Shown: positions 7,897-16,827, counted from the first letter of the stretch. The stretch is 64,000 nt of DNA from Thaumasiovibrio sp043421945 (GCA_043421945.1 JBHOGO010000010.1:1-64000), one strand, 5' to 3'. The notes: generated from the sequence alone by a model not told the origin. Program-made: numbers and translations.

Positions 7897-9084
7897 TTAA
7901 CCTTTATCCAGAGCTTGAAGTAATCGTGACTTAGTGACGACACCAAAGTAATTGCCGTTATTATCTACAACGGGCACGGCATAAGGCACATTGGCAACCA
8001 GCCCAAGGATGTCATTAATCGATTGTTCTGGTTGTAACGTCAGCCCATTCGCTAGTTCGGCGCTGGCTAAAGAGCGGTTTTCTTTGTGTGCATGGCGTAA
8101 AGATTCTAAAGAGACAATGCCTGAGTATCGGCTTGATTTATCGATGACAATGCCAAACTCTCTGTCGTTATCCATTAAGATTTGGTAAGCAGAGGCGGGG
8201 CCATCATGTTCGGATTTTTTAAAAACGGCAGCGGGTTTTTTACGTGCAATATCTTTTGCCGTGAGGACACTGGCGACATTAACACCTCGGAAAAATGCCT
8301 CAACGTAATCATTAGCAGGGTTGTTCAAAATATCATCGGGAGTGCCGACTTGAACAACCTCACCACTTTGCATGATGGCAATACGATCCCCGATACGCAT
8401 CGCTTCATCGAGATCGTGAGAAATAAAAACGATGGTGCGTTGGTCGTCATTTTGTAAACGGATCAACTCATCTTGCATCTCCGTTCGAATTAATGGATCA
8501 AGGGCAGAAAAAGCCTCATCCATAAGGAGAATATCAGGATCACAAGCTAATGCTCGGGCGAGACCAACTCGTTGCTTCATCCCGCCAGACAGCTCATCAG
8601 GGTAGGAGTCTGCGTAGCTATCGAGTCCAACTCTTTCAAGAGCATCTAATGCGCTTTTTCTTCGACTATCGGTATTAATGCCCGCAAGTTCTAAACCAAA
8701 TGCGGCATTTTCGAACACTGTCATATGCGGCATGAGGGCAAAATTTTGAAATACCATTGAAATATGGTTTCGGCGTACTTTGCGAAGCGCTTCTTCAGAG
8801 ATATTCGCGATATCTTCACCGTGTAAGAGTACATGCCCTTTTGTCGGCTCAATGAGTCGGTTGAGCAGGCGAACCAGCGTCGATTTTCCAGATCCAGATA
8901 GCCCCATAATGACAAATATCTCACCTTCGTTAATCGAAAGAGAGACATTATTGACGCCAATCGTTAGGCCTGTTGCTTCAAATACTGTGTCTTTATCAGC
9001 ACCGTGTTCAACCATTGAAAATGCGCGTTCAGTGTCTTCTCCAAACACTTTGTATAGTCCCTTTACTTCCAGTATGGGATCCAT
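7897..9084 (-). CDS. proV: Glycine betaine/proline ABC importer, ATPase ProV with CBS domains
   Basis: A 395-residue ATPase with Walker A GLSGSGKST, signature LSGGMKQR, Walker B ILLMDEAF and switch His in VFISHDLDEA. The last 120 residues form a pair of CBS modules, the part that senses ionic strength in related OpuA/ProU systems. It is the first gene of the minus-strand proVWX operon, whose promoter must lie in the 9085-9606 region shared with ectABC. Length matches E. coli ProV (400). Confidence 0.96.
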   Translation of the reverse strand: MDPILEVKGLYKVFGEDTERAFSMVEHGADKDTVFEATGLTIGVNNVSLSINEGEIFVIMGLSGSGKSTLVRLLNRLIEPTKGHVLLHGEDIANISEEALRKVRRNHISMVFQNFALMPHMTVFENAAFGLELAGINTDSRRKSALDALERVGLDSYADSYPDELSGGMKQRVGLARALACDPDILLMDEAFSALDPLIRTEMQDELIRLQNDDQRTIVFISHDLDEAMRIGDRIAIMQSGEVVQVGTPDDILNNPANDYVEAFFRGVNVASVLTAKDIARKKPAAVFKKSEHDGPASAYQILMDNDREFGIVIDKSSRYSGIVSLESLRHAHKENRSLASAELANGLTLQPEQSINDILGLVANVPYAVPVVDNNGNYFGVVTKSRLLQALDKG

Positions 9085-9606
9085 ATGAGAGTCCTTCCAG
9101 CAATCTGTTTAATAAGCAAATGATTAGTACCCTAAATCACTAATCGTTAATGGTTGGTGTTAATTATGTTGCATTTTGCTGGTATTTGCTTTTGTTTTTT
9201 AATTTTCATCTTGCTTCTCATGGCATTCTTTAATGCGTTTTTCGGTATTGAAGTGAGGTTTTGTTTGTCGATAGCGTAAAAATATCCGTTTTTGCAAATA
9301 TTAAATTTAGTCTGTTAAGCGCTAATGCATTGTTTTTTGTGTTATTGCGCCTTGTTATGGCGATTTCCTCAAAGAATGATTTTTGCATTTATGGCAAGTT
9401 GCCGCTTCTTCAAGGATCTCAAGAAATAATAGGCATCCTTTTTGGCTTAGTGATCTAATGATTACAGTACGTAATAAAGTAGCCAGTTTATGTGAGTTGG
9501 ATCGCTAAAATTGCAAATTTCATACGATTTATTTGCTTTGTTGGTCACGTCCATGCTGATAATAGAAAAATAAATTACTTAGACTTCAAAGGATTTGGGT
9601 CGACAA
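9085..9606. promoter_or_regulatory. Shared divergent control region of proVWX and ectABC
   Basis: About 520 bases, A/T-rich, between two osmolyte operons read in opposite directions. A possible -10 element GATAAT lies at 9558-9563, about 45 bases before the ectA ATG, but no good -35 stands at 17 bases from it. The 65-codon frame inside it (9261-9458) looks like chance. Osmotic control of both operons from here is expected from what is known of the genes; no operator is recognised. Confidence 0.5.
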
Positions 9607-10149
9607 ATGATGACGGTAAGCCCAGTACGGGCACTTTCAAAACAAAGTGATATTCATGCTCAGCATTGGGCGTTTCGTGAGCCAGATATTACCGATGGTG
9701 ATGATGTATATCGCTTGATTTCTCGTTGCCCCCCACTCGACGTCAACTCTTCTTATTGTAATTTCCTTCAGTCGTCGCATTTCAGCCGTACCTGTATCGT
9801 TGCAGAGAAGAAGGAGGATTTAGCAGGGTTTATTTCTGCTTATAAAAAGCCAGATGATCCAAATACGTTATTTATTTGGCAAGTTGCGGTAGGTCCAAAT
9901 TATCGTGGTAAAGGTCTTGCCTATCAAATGCTCATTGAATTGTTGCAGCGTGACGTTATGGAAAGTGTCAAAGCCGTCGAAACGACGATTACCAAGAGCA
10001 ATGAAGCGTCTTGGGGGCTGTTTAAAAAGCTTGATGCGAACAATGGAAAGAGAGGAAAAGTGATGACTTTTCTTGATATAGAAACTCATTTTAAAGGGAA
10101 GCATGATACGGAATATCTCTATCACGTTCCTCTACATCGTCACAATTAA
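9607..10149 (+). CDS. ectA: L-2,4-diaminobutyrate N-acetyltransferase EctA
   Basis: A 180-residue GNAT acetyltransferase, the second enzyme of ectoine synthesis: it acetylates L-2,4-diaminobutyrate from acetyl-CoA. Typical EctA blocks are present: CPPLDVNSSYCNFL, FIWQVAVGPNYRGKGLA (acetyl-CoA loop RGKGLA) and ETTITKSNEASWGLFKKL. The frame can be read from a TTG at 9595, but AAAGGA there would be 1 base away; the ATG at 9607 (or 9610) is a better start. First gene of ectABC, 24 bases before ectB. Confidence 0.95.
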   Translation: MMTVSPVRALSKQSDIHAQHWAFREPDITDGDDVYRLISRCPPLDVNSSYCNFLQSSHFSRTCIVAEKKEDLAGFISAYKKPDDPNTLFIWQVAVGPNYRGKGLAYQMLIELLQRDVMESVKAVETTITKSNEASWGLFKKLDANNGKRGKVMTFLDIETHFKGKHDTEYLYHVPLHRHN

Positions 10150-10173
10150 TCGGAGTTTTAAAACGGTCTCATC

Positions 10174-11439
10174 ATGGATATTTTTAACAAGCAAGAATCG
10201 AAAGTTCGCTCTTATTCAAACAATTTTCCAGTGCTGTTTACGAAAGCTGTGGGGTGCTGGATTGAAACTGAAGAGGGGGAGCGCTATCTCGATTTCCTTG
10301 CAGGTGCCGGTTCGTTGAATTACGGGCATAACAACCCAGTGTTGAAGCAGGCATTGATTGAATATATAGAGAAAGACGGCATTACGCACAGCTTAGATAT
10401 GCACTCAAGTGCGAAAGCAAGGTTCTTAACGGCATTACAGCGTTATATTTTTGAACCTAGAGCTCTTGATTATAAAGTGCAGTTTACGGGCCCTACAGGC
10501 ACCAATGCGGTCGAAGCAGCGCTGAAATTAGCACGTAAAGTGACGGGGCGTAGTTCTATTGTGGCATTTACTAATGGCTTTCACGGATGTACAGCGGGTG
10601 CTCTTGCGGCGACCGGAAATCAACATCATCGGCAAGGTGCTGGATTTAGCCTGAATAACGTGACCCGAATACCCTTTGAAGGCTATGCGGATATCGACGG
10701 ACTTAAGTTGTTTGAAACCATGTTGTCAGATAATTCTGCAGGTATCGATAAACCAGCAGCAGTGTTGTTAGAAACCGTGCAGGGTGAAGGGGGCTTAAAT
10801 GTAGCTTCAAATACGTGGCTGCAGCGACTTAGCCGTATTTGCCGTGAGAACGATATCTTATTAATTATGGATGATATTCAGGCAGGGTGCGGACGTACAG
10901 GTACATTCTTTAGTTTTGAATCTTCAGGTATCACTCCCGATATTGTAACACTATCGAAATCGATAGGAGGTTATGGGTTACCGATGGCCGTTGTCTTACT
11001 CAAACCAGAGCTCGATATTTGGAAGCCTGGGGAGCATAACGGAACTTTCCGTGGTAACAACCATGCGTTCGTGACGGCAGCTAAGGCGATTGAACTGTAT
11101 TGGTCTGATAGCCAATTTGAAGCACATATAGGACACTGCTCAGCGAAAATATCTACGGTTATTGAACGCAATGTTAAGCGTCATCCTGCACTTTTTGTGC
11201 AGCAAAAAGGCCGGGGGATGATGATCGGTATTGAATGTCACAATGGCAATTACGCGAGTGAAATCGCCAAAATGTGTTTTGAAAACGGGATGATTATCGA
11301 GACGGCTGGCCCTTCTGATGAAGTGGTGAAATTCTTCTGCCCATTGACGATTACTAACACTGAATTGGATCAAGGGTTAAGTATTTTTGAAAATGCCGTT
11401 GAAGCCGTTGCTGTGAAATACTTTAAGAAAGCATCATAA
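10174..11439 (+). CDS. ectB: Diaminobutyrate-2-oxoglutarate aminotransferase EctB
   Basis: A 421-residue class III PLP aminotransferase, first step of ectoine synthesis: L-aspartate 4-semialdehyde plus glutamate gives L-2,4-diaminobutyrate. EctB signatures include FLAGAGSLNYGHNNP, FTGPTGTNAVEAALKLAR, MDDIQAGCGRTG and the PLP lysine in LSKSIGGYGLP. The stop codon lies inside a 13-bp tandem repeat (11425-11459). It depends on aspartate semialdehyde from the general aspartate pathway, since no dedicated aspartokinase gene follows ectC. Confidence 0.96.
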   Translation: MDIFNKQESKVRSYSNNFPVLFTKAVGCWIETEEGERYLDFLAGAGSLNYGHNNPVLKQALIEYIEKDGITHSLDMHSSAKARFLTALQRYIFEPRALDYKVQFTGPTGTNAVEAALKLARKVTGRSSIVAFTNGFHGCTAGALAATGNQHHRQGAGFSLNNVTRIPFEGYADIDGLKLFETMLSDNSAGIDKPAAVLLETVQGEGGLNVASNTWLQRLSRICRENDILLIMDDIQAGCGRTGTFFSFESSGITPDIVTLSKSIGGYGLPMAVVLLKPELDIWKPGEHNGTFRGNNHAFVTAAKAIELYWSDSQFEAHIGHCSAKISTVIERNVKRHPALFVQQKGRGMMIGIECHNGNYASEIAKMCFENGMIIETAGPSDEVVKFFCPLTITNTELDQGLSIFENAVEAVAVKYFKKAS

Positions 11440-11459
11440 GAAAGCATCATAAGAAAGCA
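11425..11459 (+). repeat. 13-bp tandem repeat across the ectB stop
   Basis: AAGAAAGCATCAT occurs at 11425-11437 and 11438-11450, with a 9-base third copy at 11451-11459. The unit is not a multiple of three, so copy-number change would alter the EctB tail and its distance to ectC. Confidence 0.85.
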
Positions 11460-11479
11460 ACCTTTGAAAGGATAATAAG

Positions 11480-11866
11480 ATGATAGTTAGAACTCTGGAT
11501 GAGTGCCGCGATAGCGAACGTAGAGTCGTATCGGACAATTGGGAAAGTGTACGGATGCTGTTGAAGGATGACAATATGGGGTTCTCATTCCATATCACGA
11601 CCATTTACGAGAGTACCGAGACACATATTCATTATCAGAATCACCTGGAATCGGTTTTTTGCATGTCGGGAGAAGGCGAAATAGAAGTCGTTAACGGAGA
11701 AACGTATCCTATAAAGCCCGGAACACTTTATATATTGGATAAAAATGATGAGCACTATTTGCGTGCCTACGCAGGTAAAGAAATGACAATGGCTTGCGTA
11801 TTTAATCCACCCATCACTGGCGCCGAAGTCCATGACTCGAAGGGTGTCTATCCGTTGATTGATTAA
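11480..11866 (+). CDS. ectC: L-ectoine synthase EctC
   Basis: A 128-residue cupin-fold enzyme that closes N-gamma-acetyl-L-2,4-diaminobutyrate to ectoine, the last step. Recognisable blocks are MIVRTLDEC at the start, THIHYQNHLESVFCMSGEGE (metal and substrate side chains), KPGTLYILDKNDEHYLRA and CVFNPPITG. Length is standard. GAAAGGATAATAAG gives a ribosome site. Downstream there is only a weak GGGTG/CACCC stem near 11875-11895 and no ectD (hydroxylase) or ask gene. Confidence 0.97.
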   Translation: MIVRTLDECRDSERRVVSDNWESVRMLLKDDNMGFSFHITTIYESTETHIHYQNHLESVFCMSGEGEIEVVNGETYPIKPGTLYILDKNDEHYLRAYAGKEMTMACVFNPPITGAEVHDSKGVYPLID

Positions 11867-12102
11867 TTCAAATACTGGGTGAGATATTTGACCCACCCTT
11901 TCCGTTGACCTTTGTTTACTACGTTGACTCTTCTTTGAAGCCATGCAGTTATAACCTGTGCCGTTTGAAGCAGTGCTGTTCGAGCAAGTCCTTTGCAGCA
12001 TCACTCCCACCGTAAGCCCTCTTGACGAAACGCCACCATAGTCTAGTGTTTAACTGGGTGAAAGCTCAATCACGTAGTGCTTATTTATTACAGAGGTGCA
12101 GT

Positions 12103-12318
12103 ATGCGAATATTTAAGGTGATATTAGTTGGTCTGTTATTTTCAGGTTCTGCTGTTGCAGCAGACACGCAGATGGAAACACTTTTTAAAATGCAGGATGC
12201 CTGTAAGCTTAAACAAGTGACTCAGTCTTGTTCTATTTCGTCGGGAGACAAAATGGAAAAGGCACGCTGTGTGGATGCAAAGCAGTACGGGTTGATGTGT
12301 ATCAGTCACAAGAGCTAA
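12103..12318 (+). CDS. Small secreted four-cysteine protein, unknown
   Basis: A 71-residue protein starting at ATG 12103, five bases after AGAGGT. A signal peptide of about 20 residues ends GSAVAA; the 51-residue mature part has four cysteines (DACKL, QSCSI, ARCVD, LMCIS), enough for two disulfides in the periplasm or outside. I do not recognise the family. Two strong stem-loops follow directly, so it is transcribed as its own unit. The longer frame from 12022 has no ribosome site. Confidence 0.6.
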   Translation: MRIFKVILVGLLFSGSAVAADTQMETLFKMQDACKLKQVTQSCSISSGDKMEKARCVDAKQYGLMCISHKS

Positions 12319-12328
12319 GCTGAGAGTT

Positions 12329-12362
12329 AATAGTTAAGGCAAATGTTTTTGCCTTAACTATT
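12329..12362 (+). other. 15-bp perfect hairpin after the small secreted gene
   Basis: AATAGTTAAGGCAAA (12329-12343) pairs with TTTGCCTTAACTATT (12348-12362) around a 4-nt loop. It starts 10 bases after the stop. It has only a short T-rich tail; it may protect the mRNA 3' end or act with the next terminator. Confidence 0.7.
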
Positions 12363-12375
12363 GATTTTAATGAAG

Positions 12376-12402
12376 GCGCTTTCATCTGAAAGCGCTTTTT
12401 TT
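12376..12402 (+). terminator. Rho-independent terminator
   Basis: GCGCTTTC (12376-12383), loop ATCT, GAAAGCGC (12388-12395), then seven T. The left arm also reads TGAAGGCGCTTTCA (12371-12384), close to a LacI-type operator, but the hairpin explains it. Confidence 0.85.
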
Positions 12403-12866
12403 GGTTTCAACTTCCTACTACCCACGTTTTTACGGGCTTCAAGCCCCTTTCTTACTGATTTAGACTGAAAATCTTTCAGGTTCTTGAAAGATTTGAAAGA
12501 TTACTAATGATTGATTACATAATGAAAGGTTCATTTTGTGATTATCGATGCTGTTCGGTAATAGAAAATGAAACCGAGTTCAAATATATGGAGAGAATTT
12601 CGATGAGTTTTAGGACTTTTCTCGAGGTGATTCATCGCGGGTTCACCTGAGATACAGCAATAAAGTGCCGAAATAACGCGGTTTTGAGCATTTGATTTTT
12701 CTAAAGTTCAATGGAATTCTTTTGTCTGTGACCGGTATCTCAATTCTTTCTGCTTGTTCTTCGTGACCGTTTTCCCGTCTTTCATCGCTTTCATTCCTTA
12801 ATATTCCTACTGCACAAGGATGAATTAAAAAACACAACAATTAATTAAAGCGGGGAATTAAAAATC
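12403..12866. promoter_or_regulatory. Upstream region of the LamB-type porin
   Basis: About 460 bases without a gene. It holds a short direct repeat TTGAAAGA near 12494-12508 and an inverted pair (CTCGAGGTGA at 12621-12630, TCACCTGAG at 12643-12651) that could be a protein site or a hairpin. GGGGAA just before the ATG serves as ribosome site. No confident -35/-10 pair. Confidence 0.4.
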
Positions 12867-14081
12867 ATGAAGATGAAAGCGCTTACAATCGCAGTCGCAG
12901 CAGCAGCGATGAACTTCTCTACAGTGGCAGTCGCTCAAGACGGTTTTAGCTTTTCTGGTTATGCGCGTTATGGTTCTGCTTTTAGTAACTCAGAATCTAA
13001 GATCAATGTTCGTAAAGATGAGCGTGATGATAATGGTAATCTGACCGGTAACGATGATTTTGATAGCTGGGATGCAAAATATATAAAAGCTGTTGGCGCA
13101 ACTCAAAATACGGGACGTCTAGGTAACGAAGGTAACGGTGGTGAGTTTCAATTCACCCAAGGCTTCACTGGTGATAATGGAAGTAAATGGTCTGTCGGTG
13201 TGATGCTTGAGCACTGGGGTGACGATGTTGGTTTGAAGAAGTTCTATGCAACAGGCACAAATATTTTTGCCTCACAGCCTGATGCTGTTGTATGGGCCGG
13301 TCGAGATTTTCACGGTCGTTTACAACTTGGTTTGAATGACCAGTTTGTCCTGATGAATGATGGTCAAGGTGGTGGTGTTAAAAATCTTGATGTTGGTTTT
13401 GCTCGCCTAGATATGGGTTTTGTTGGCGGCACTAACGGCGTGAATGATAACGGTAATTACGCGTTTGTTAACCGCTTACACGGTATATCATTTGGTGAAA
13501 ATACCGATTTAGAATTGCACGCAAACTACGGTTTCAGTGATAAAAATCAAGAGGGTCAGAAGGATACTGATGGCTATCAATTACTTGCTCAGTTAAGTAC
13601 TGGTTACAGCAGTGGTTTCAACAAGTTTATTGTTAAGTATTCAAGCAATGCCAAGAATGGTCTTATTTGGGGGCAAGATGAAGATTCCTCAATGGCTGGC
13701 TTCCACTGGGAAGGCGGATACAACGTTTCTGATAGTGTGAATATTGATTATTTATACAGTTTTGAAACGCATGAGAATGCAAATGGAGTCGATCATGATG
13801 CGAATCGAGATCGTGATTGGCACCAAATTGTTGTTCGTCCTCAAAAAGCTTGGGATGACACTCATTCTACTTGGGTTGAGCTTGGCTACGACATGGTTGA
13901 CTTTGACAATGGTGATGAGAGCACCGCTTGGAAAGCGACACTTTCACAAAATATCGCGATTAGCAGTGTGCCATGGGGACGTCCAATGTTGCGCTTCTAC
14001 GTGACGACAGGTGAAGTCGAATATCAAGACCAATCTCAGAGTACGACTACTATCGGCGCGATGTTCGAGTCTTGGTGGTAA
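12867..14081 (+). CDS. LamB-type (maltoporin family) sugar porin
   Basis: A 404-residue outer-membrane porin of the maltoporin family: signal peptide ending VAVAQ, mature start FSFSGYARYGS (LamB: DFHGYARSG), VVWAGRDFHGR, and a C-terminus GAMFESWW ending in aromatic residues as in LamB. These 18-stranded trimers let linear oligosaccharides slide in along an aromatic track. It precedes a LacI regulator and a complete ABC importer with GH94 and GH116 enzymes, so its cargo is probably a beta-linked gluco-oligosaccharide, not maltodextrin. A LacI-type operator candidate lies in codons 3-7. Two terminators follow. Confidence 0.88.
   Translation: MKMKALTIAVAAAAMNFSTVAVAQDGFSFSGYARYGSAFSNSESKINVRKDERDDNGNLTGNDDFDSWDAKYIKAVGATQNTGRLGNEGNGGEFQFTQGFTGDNGSKWSVGVMLEHWGDDVGLKKFYATGTNIFASQPDAVVWAGRDFHGRLQLGLNDQFVLMNDGQGGGVKNLDVGFARLDMGFVGGTNGVNDNGNYAFVNRLHGISFGENTDLELHANYGFSDKNQEGQKDTDGYQLLAQLSTGYSSGFNKFIVKYSSNAKNGLIWGQDEDSSMAGFHWEGGYNVSDSVNIDYLYSFETHENANGVDHDANRDRDWHQIVVRPQKAWDDTHSTWVELGYDMVDFDNGDESTAWKATLSQNIAISSVPWGRPMLRFYVTTGEVEYQDQSQSTTTIGAMFESWW
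12874..12887 (+). promoter_or_regulatory. LacI-family operator candidate in the start of the porin gene
   Basis: TGAAAGCGCTTACA, a near-perfect palindrome centred on CG, the classic shape of LacI/GalR sites. The same 14 bases recur at 20368-20381 in another reading frame. Occupancy here would block transcription elongation or initiation of the porin gene. Confidence 0.5.
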
Positions 14082-14096
14082 GCAATACCTAAAACG

Positions 14097-14120
14097 GCGC
14101 ACCCTTGCGTGCGCCTAGTT
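14097..14120 (+). terminator. First terminator after the porin
   Basis: GGCGCAC (14097-14103), 6-nt loop, GTGCGCC (14110-14116), then TAGTTTT. Confidence 0.65.
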
Positions 14121-14232
14121 TTACTGCCTTTAAATTTACGCTGGTATTTAATTGGCCTAAATGTCCAGCGTTTGCATGTTGTTCCTATTTTGTCTGAACG
14201 AACTCCTTCATGGTGAAGCCTTGCCATGTTAC

Positions 14233-14259
14233 GGGGGGTCACTAGGCTCCCCTTTTTTT
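14233..14259 (+). terminator. Second terminator after the porin
   Basis: A G run at 14233-14238 pairs with CCCC at 14249-14252, followed by seven T (14253-14259). It isolates the porin transcript from the regulator gene. Confidence 0.65.
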
Positions 14260-14335
14260 AGTGATGTAGCCTTTATTTTTGTACATTATCTTTAGCGTTA
14301 ATGTACGAATAGCAAGTAGTATGCTTTTAAAGAAT

Positions 14336-14351
14336 TTGAAACCGCTTTCAA
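14336..14351 (+). promoter_or_regulatory. LacI-family operator at the regulator's own start
   Basis: TTGAAACCGCTTTCAA, an imperfect palindrome with central CG, ends 12 bases before the ATG of the LacI-type gene. It suggests autoregulation and control of the genes co-transcribed behind it. Confidence 0.65.
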
Positions 14352-14363
14352 GGGCAAAAAACA

Positions 14364-15365
14364 ATGGCGACAATAAAGGAAGTTTCTGAACTAGCAAAGG
14401 TTTCTCAAGCAACCGTTTCTCGTGTCGTAAATGGCTACAGTGGCGTAAGTTACGACAAGCGTGTACGTGTTGAAGAAGCAATGAAAACATTGGGTTACCG
14501 CCCTAACTCAATTGCTAAGGCGCTAGCTTCTAATCGTACCGGCAGTATTGGTTTGGTTGTTCCAGAATTAGCAGGACCCTTCTATAGCGGCATGATGCAT
14601 AACGTAGAAGCAGAAGTGAGAAAGCACGGCTATCACTTGATTATTACCGCCGGTGGATTAACGGCGAAATCGCAACGAGAGGCGATTGATTTTTTACTTT
14701 CTCGACGTGTTGATGGGTTGATTCTGCATACGCAATCCCTAACCGATGACAACTTAATAGATTTAGTACAAGAGGGTGTCGTGTTATCTACCATGAACCG
14801 TTTTGTACCAGAAATACCAGAAAACTGTGTCTACCTCGACAATGAGCTTGGCGGGCTATTAATGACTCGCCACCTTCATGAAATGGGCCATTCAAGAATC
14901 GCCTGTATATCCGGCCCTATGCATAAAACAGATGCGAGATCGAGGCTACAAGGGTATCGCTCAGGACTCGAAGAGGTCGGCCTCTCTTTTGATGAGAGCC
15001 TCGTCGTTGAGGGGTTATTTACGGAAGAGTCTGGCTGTTTGGCAATGAAAAAGCTCCTAGCCAGAAACATAGAATTTAGTGCGGTTTTCTGTTGTAACGA
15101 CCACATGGCCTTTGGTGCTGCTGGTGTACTACGAGCACAAGGCTATAACTTACCAAATGATATGTCTGTTGCGGGTTTCGATAATATCGGTTTTTCTCGC
15201 TACACCACGCCAGGACTGACAACCGTCAACTTCCCGGTCGAAAAAATGAGTGAACAGGCTGTTCACTTAGTGTTAAAGCAACTAGGCAAAAAATTACCTG
15301 AAGTGCAATACAGGCTGACACCGAAAATCGTCGTTCGAGAATCGGTCGATCCTTACATAACATAG
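14364..15365 (+). CDS. LacI/GalR-family transcriptional regulator of the sugar locus
   Basis: A 333-residue regulator with the LacI helix-turn-helix at residues 2-25 (TIKEVSELAKVSQATVSRVV), the hinge helix region (RPNSIAKALASNRTGSIGLVVPE), and a periplasmic-binding-protein-like sensor domain. Its ATG lies 12 bases after a LacI-type operator and it runs 20 bases before the binding-protein gene, so it heads the ABC/GH94/GH116 operon. It most likely represses the locus and is released by the imported sugar or a product. Closely related regulators bind sites of the TGAAANCGNTTNCA type, which fits the candidates found. Confidence 0.92.
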   Translation: MATIKEVSELAKVSQATVSRVVNGYSGVSYDKRVRVEEAMKTLGYRPNSIAKALASNRTGSIGLVVPELAGPFYSGMMHNVEAEVRKHGYHLIITAGGLTAKSQREAIDFLLSRRVDGLILHTQSLTDDNLIDLVQEGVVLSTMNRFVPEIPENCVYLDNELGGLLMTRHLHEMGHSRIACISGPMHKTDARSRLQGYRSGLEEVGLSFDESLVVEGLFTEESGCLAMKKLLARNIEFSAVFCCNDHMAFGAAGVLRAQGYNLPNDMSVAGFDNIGFSRYTTPGLTTVNFPVEKMSEQAVHLVLKQLGKKLPEVQYRLTPKIVVRESVDPYIT

Positions 15366-15385
15366 ACATTCACAAGGAGTGAATC

Positions 15386-16630
15386 ATGAACATCAATCTA
15401 AAAAAACTGATCTTACCTGCTGCAATTGCTCTCGCTGTTACTGGTGTGAACGCAGAAGAACAAATACGTTTTGATGGCTTTCCAGATTTTGATAGTAGCT
15501 TAAAAGTATTGCTGCCTGACTTTGAAAAAGAGACAGGTATTAAAGTTGACTACTTAATGAATAACCACGGTGACCACCACACTAAGTTAACGACTAACTT
15601 AGCGACAGGTTCAGGTGCGGGTGACGTGTTGGTCATTGATGTTGAGAAGATTGGTCCTTTTGTGGCGTCTGGTGGTCTTGTTAACTTGTCTGAAAAGTAC
15701 GGTGCTGGTAAGTATCAAGAGCTATTTGCCCCTTATGCATGGGCGCAAGGCTTAGGCGCTGATGGTGGTGTTTATGGTTTACCTGTCGATCTAGGTCCTG
15801 GAGTCATGTACTACCGTAGTGATATCCTTGATGCTGAAGGCAGCGACGTTAAGATGGTGATTGATAGCTGGGACTCTTACGTTGATTTTGGTAAGAAGCT
15901 AAAAGAAGATGATATCTATTTGATTGCCTCGGCAGCTGATGTGGCTCAAACAATTATTTACACGACGGTAAAAGAGGGTGAAGGTCTTTATTTTGATAAA
16001 GATGGCAAGTCACTCGTCACTAGCGATCGTTTTGTAAAAGCGTTCGAAGTTGCAAAAGAGATTCGTGATAACGAGTTAGATGCACGTATTACTGCATGGT
16101 CAAATGAGTGGTATGAAGGCTTCCGTAACGGTACGTTCGCAACACAACTTTCAGGTGCATGGCTGTTAGGTCACTTACAAAACTGGATTGCTCCAGAGAC
16201 AGGTGGCAAATGGGGTGTATCTAACCTTCCTGATGGTATCTTCGGTAGCTGGGGTGGCTCTTTCCTTTCTATCCCAACACAAAGTGAACACCCAGATGCA
16301 GCATGGAAATTGATTGAGTACATGACGACAAACCGTGATGTACAGCTGACTTCTTTTGAAACAATCACAGCGTTTCCTTCGAACGTAACCACTTATGACA
16401 GTGATATCTTTAATGAAGAAGTCGAATTCCTTGGTGGTCAGCAGGCAAGACAACTGTTCGCTGAAGTGGCGAAAAATGTGACGCCGATTATACCAGGTAA
16501 AGGCGACCATGTTGCTCGCGCTATCATCTTAGAAAATGCGCTAATGGAAGTGCTGGATGAAGGTAAAGATATTAAGAAAGCCCTTGCAGATGCAGAGCGT
16601 CTAATTCAGCGTCGTACGCGTAACCTGTAA
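15386..16630 (+). CDS. Sugar ABC importer, periplasmic binding protein (family 1)
   Basis: A 414-residue extracellular solute-binding protein of the maltose/oligosaccharide type (SBP family 1). Signal peptide of about 23 residues ending GVNA, then FDGFPDFDSSLKVLLPDFEKETGIKVDYL, the characteristic first strand, and FRNGTFATQLSGAWLLG in the hinge region. GGAGTG before the ATG is the ribosome site. It hands an oligosaccharide to the two permeases encoded next; by context the ligand is a beta-glucoside such as cellobiose or a related disaccharide. Confidence 0.92.
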   Translation: MNINLKKLILPAAIALAVTGVNAEEQIRFDGFPDFDSSLKVLLPDFEKETGIKVDYLMNNHGDHHTKLTTNLATGSGAGDVLVIDVEKIGPFVASGGLVNLSEKYGAGKYQELFAPYAWAQGLGADGGVYGLPVDLGPGVMYYRSDILDAEGSDVKMVIDSWDSYVDFGKKLKEDDIYLIASAADVAQTIIYTTVKEGEGLYFDKDGKSLVTSDRFVKAFEVAKEIRDNELDARITAWSNEWYEGFRNGTFATQLSGAWLLGHLQNWIAPETGGKWGVSNLPDGIFGSWGGSFLSIPTQSEHPDAAWKLIEYMTTNRDVQLTSFETITAFPSNVTTYDSDIFNEEVEFLGGQQARQLFAEVAKNVTPIIPGKGDHVARAIILENALMEVLDEGKDIKKALADAERLIQRRTRNL

Positions 16631-16751
16631 TTAAAATAACAAGAAGCGATGACTACGAAATTATTACCGAGTGTGAATTTTCTCAGTATTAAAAGCACAG
16701 TATTAATCGCTAAAGAGTAAATCATTATCATGGTTGATTAACTCCAAATAA

Positions 16752-16780
16752 TGGGGTGTGGAATTTTGCACCCCAATTTT
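16752..16780 (+). other. Hairpin between binding-protein and permease genes
   Basis: TGGGGTG (16752-16758) pairs with CACCCCA (16769-16775) over a 10-nt loop, followed by ATTTT. As in maltose-type operons, a partial terminator or 3'-stability element here would make the binding protein more abundant than the membrane subunits. The whole gap is 190-200 bases. Confidence 0.6.
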
Positions 16781-16827
16781 GAAAGTTAATCATTTTAAAT
16801 ATCCTAGTGACTTAATAGAGAGTGAAT

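Noticed and set aside
9261..9458. 65-codon frame between proV and ectA
   Set aside because: No ribosome site, A/T-rich, no recognised similarity; lies in a promoter region.
12371..12384. LacI-operator-like TGAAGGCGCTTTCA
   Set aside because: It is part of a strong terminator hairpin, which explains the palindrome; almost 500 bases from the porin start.
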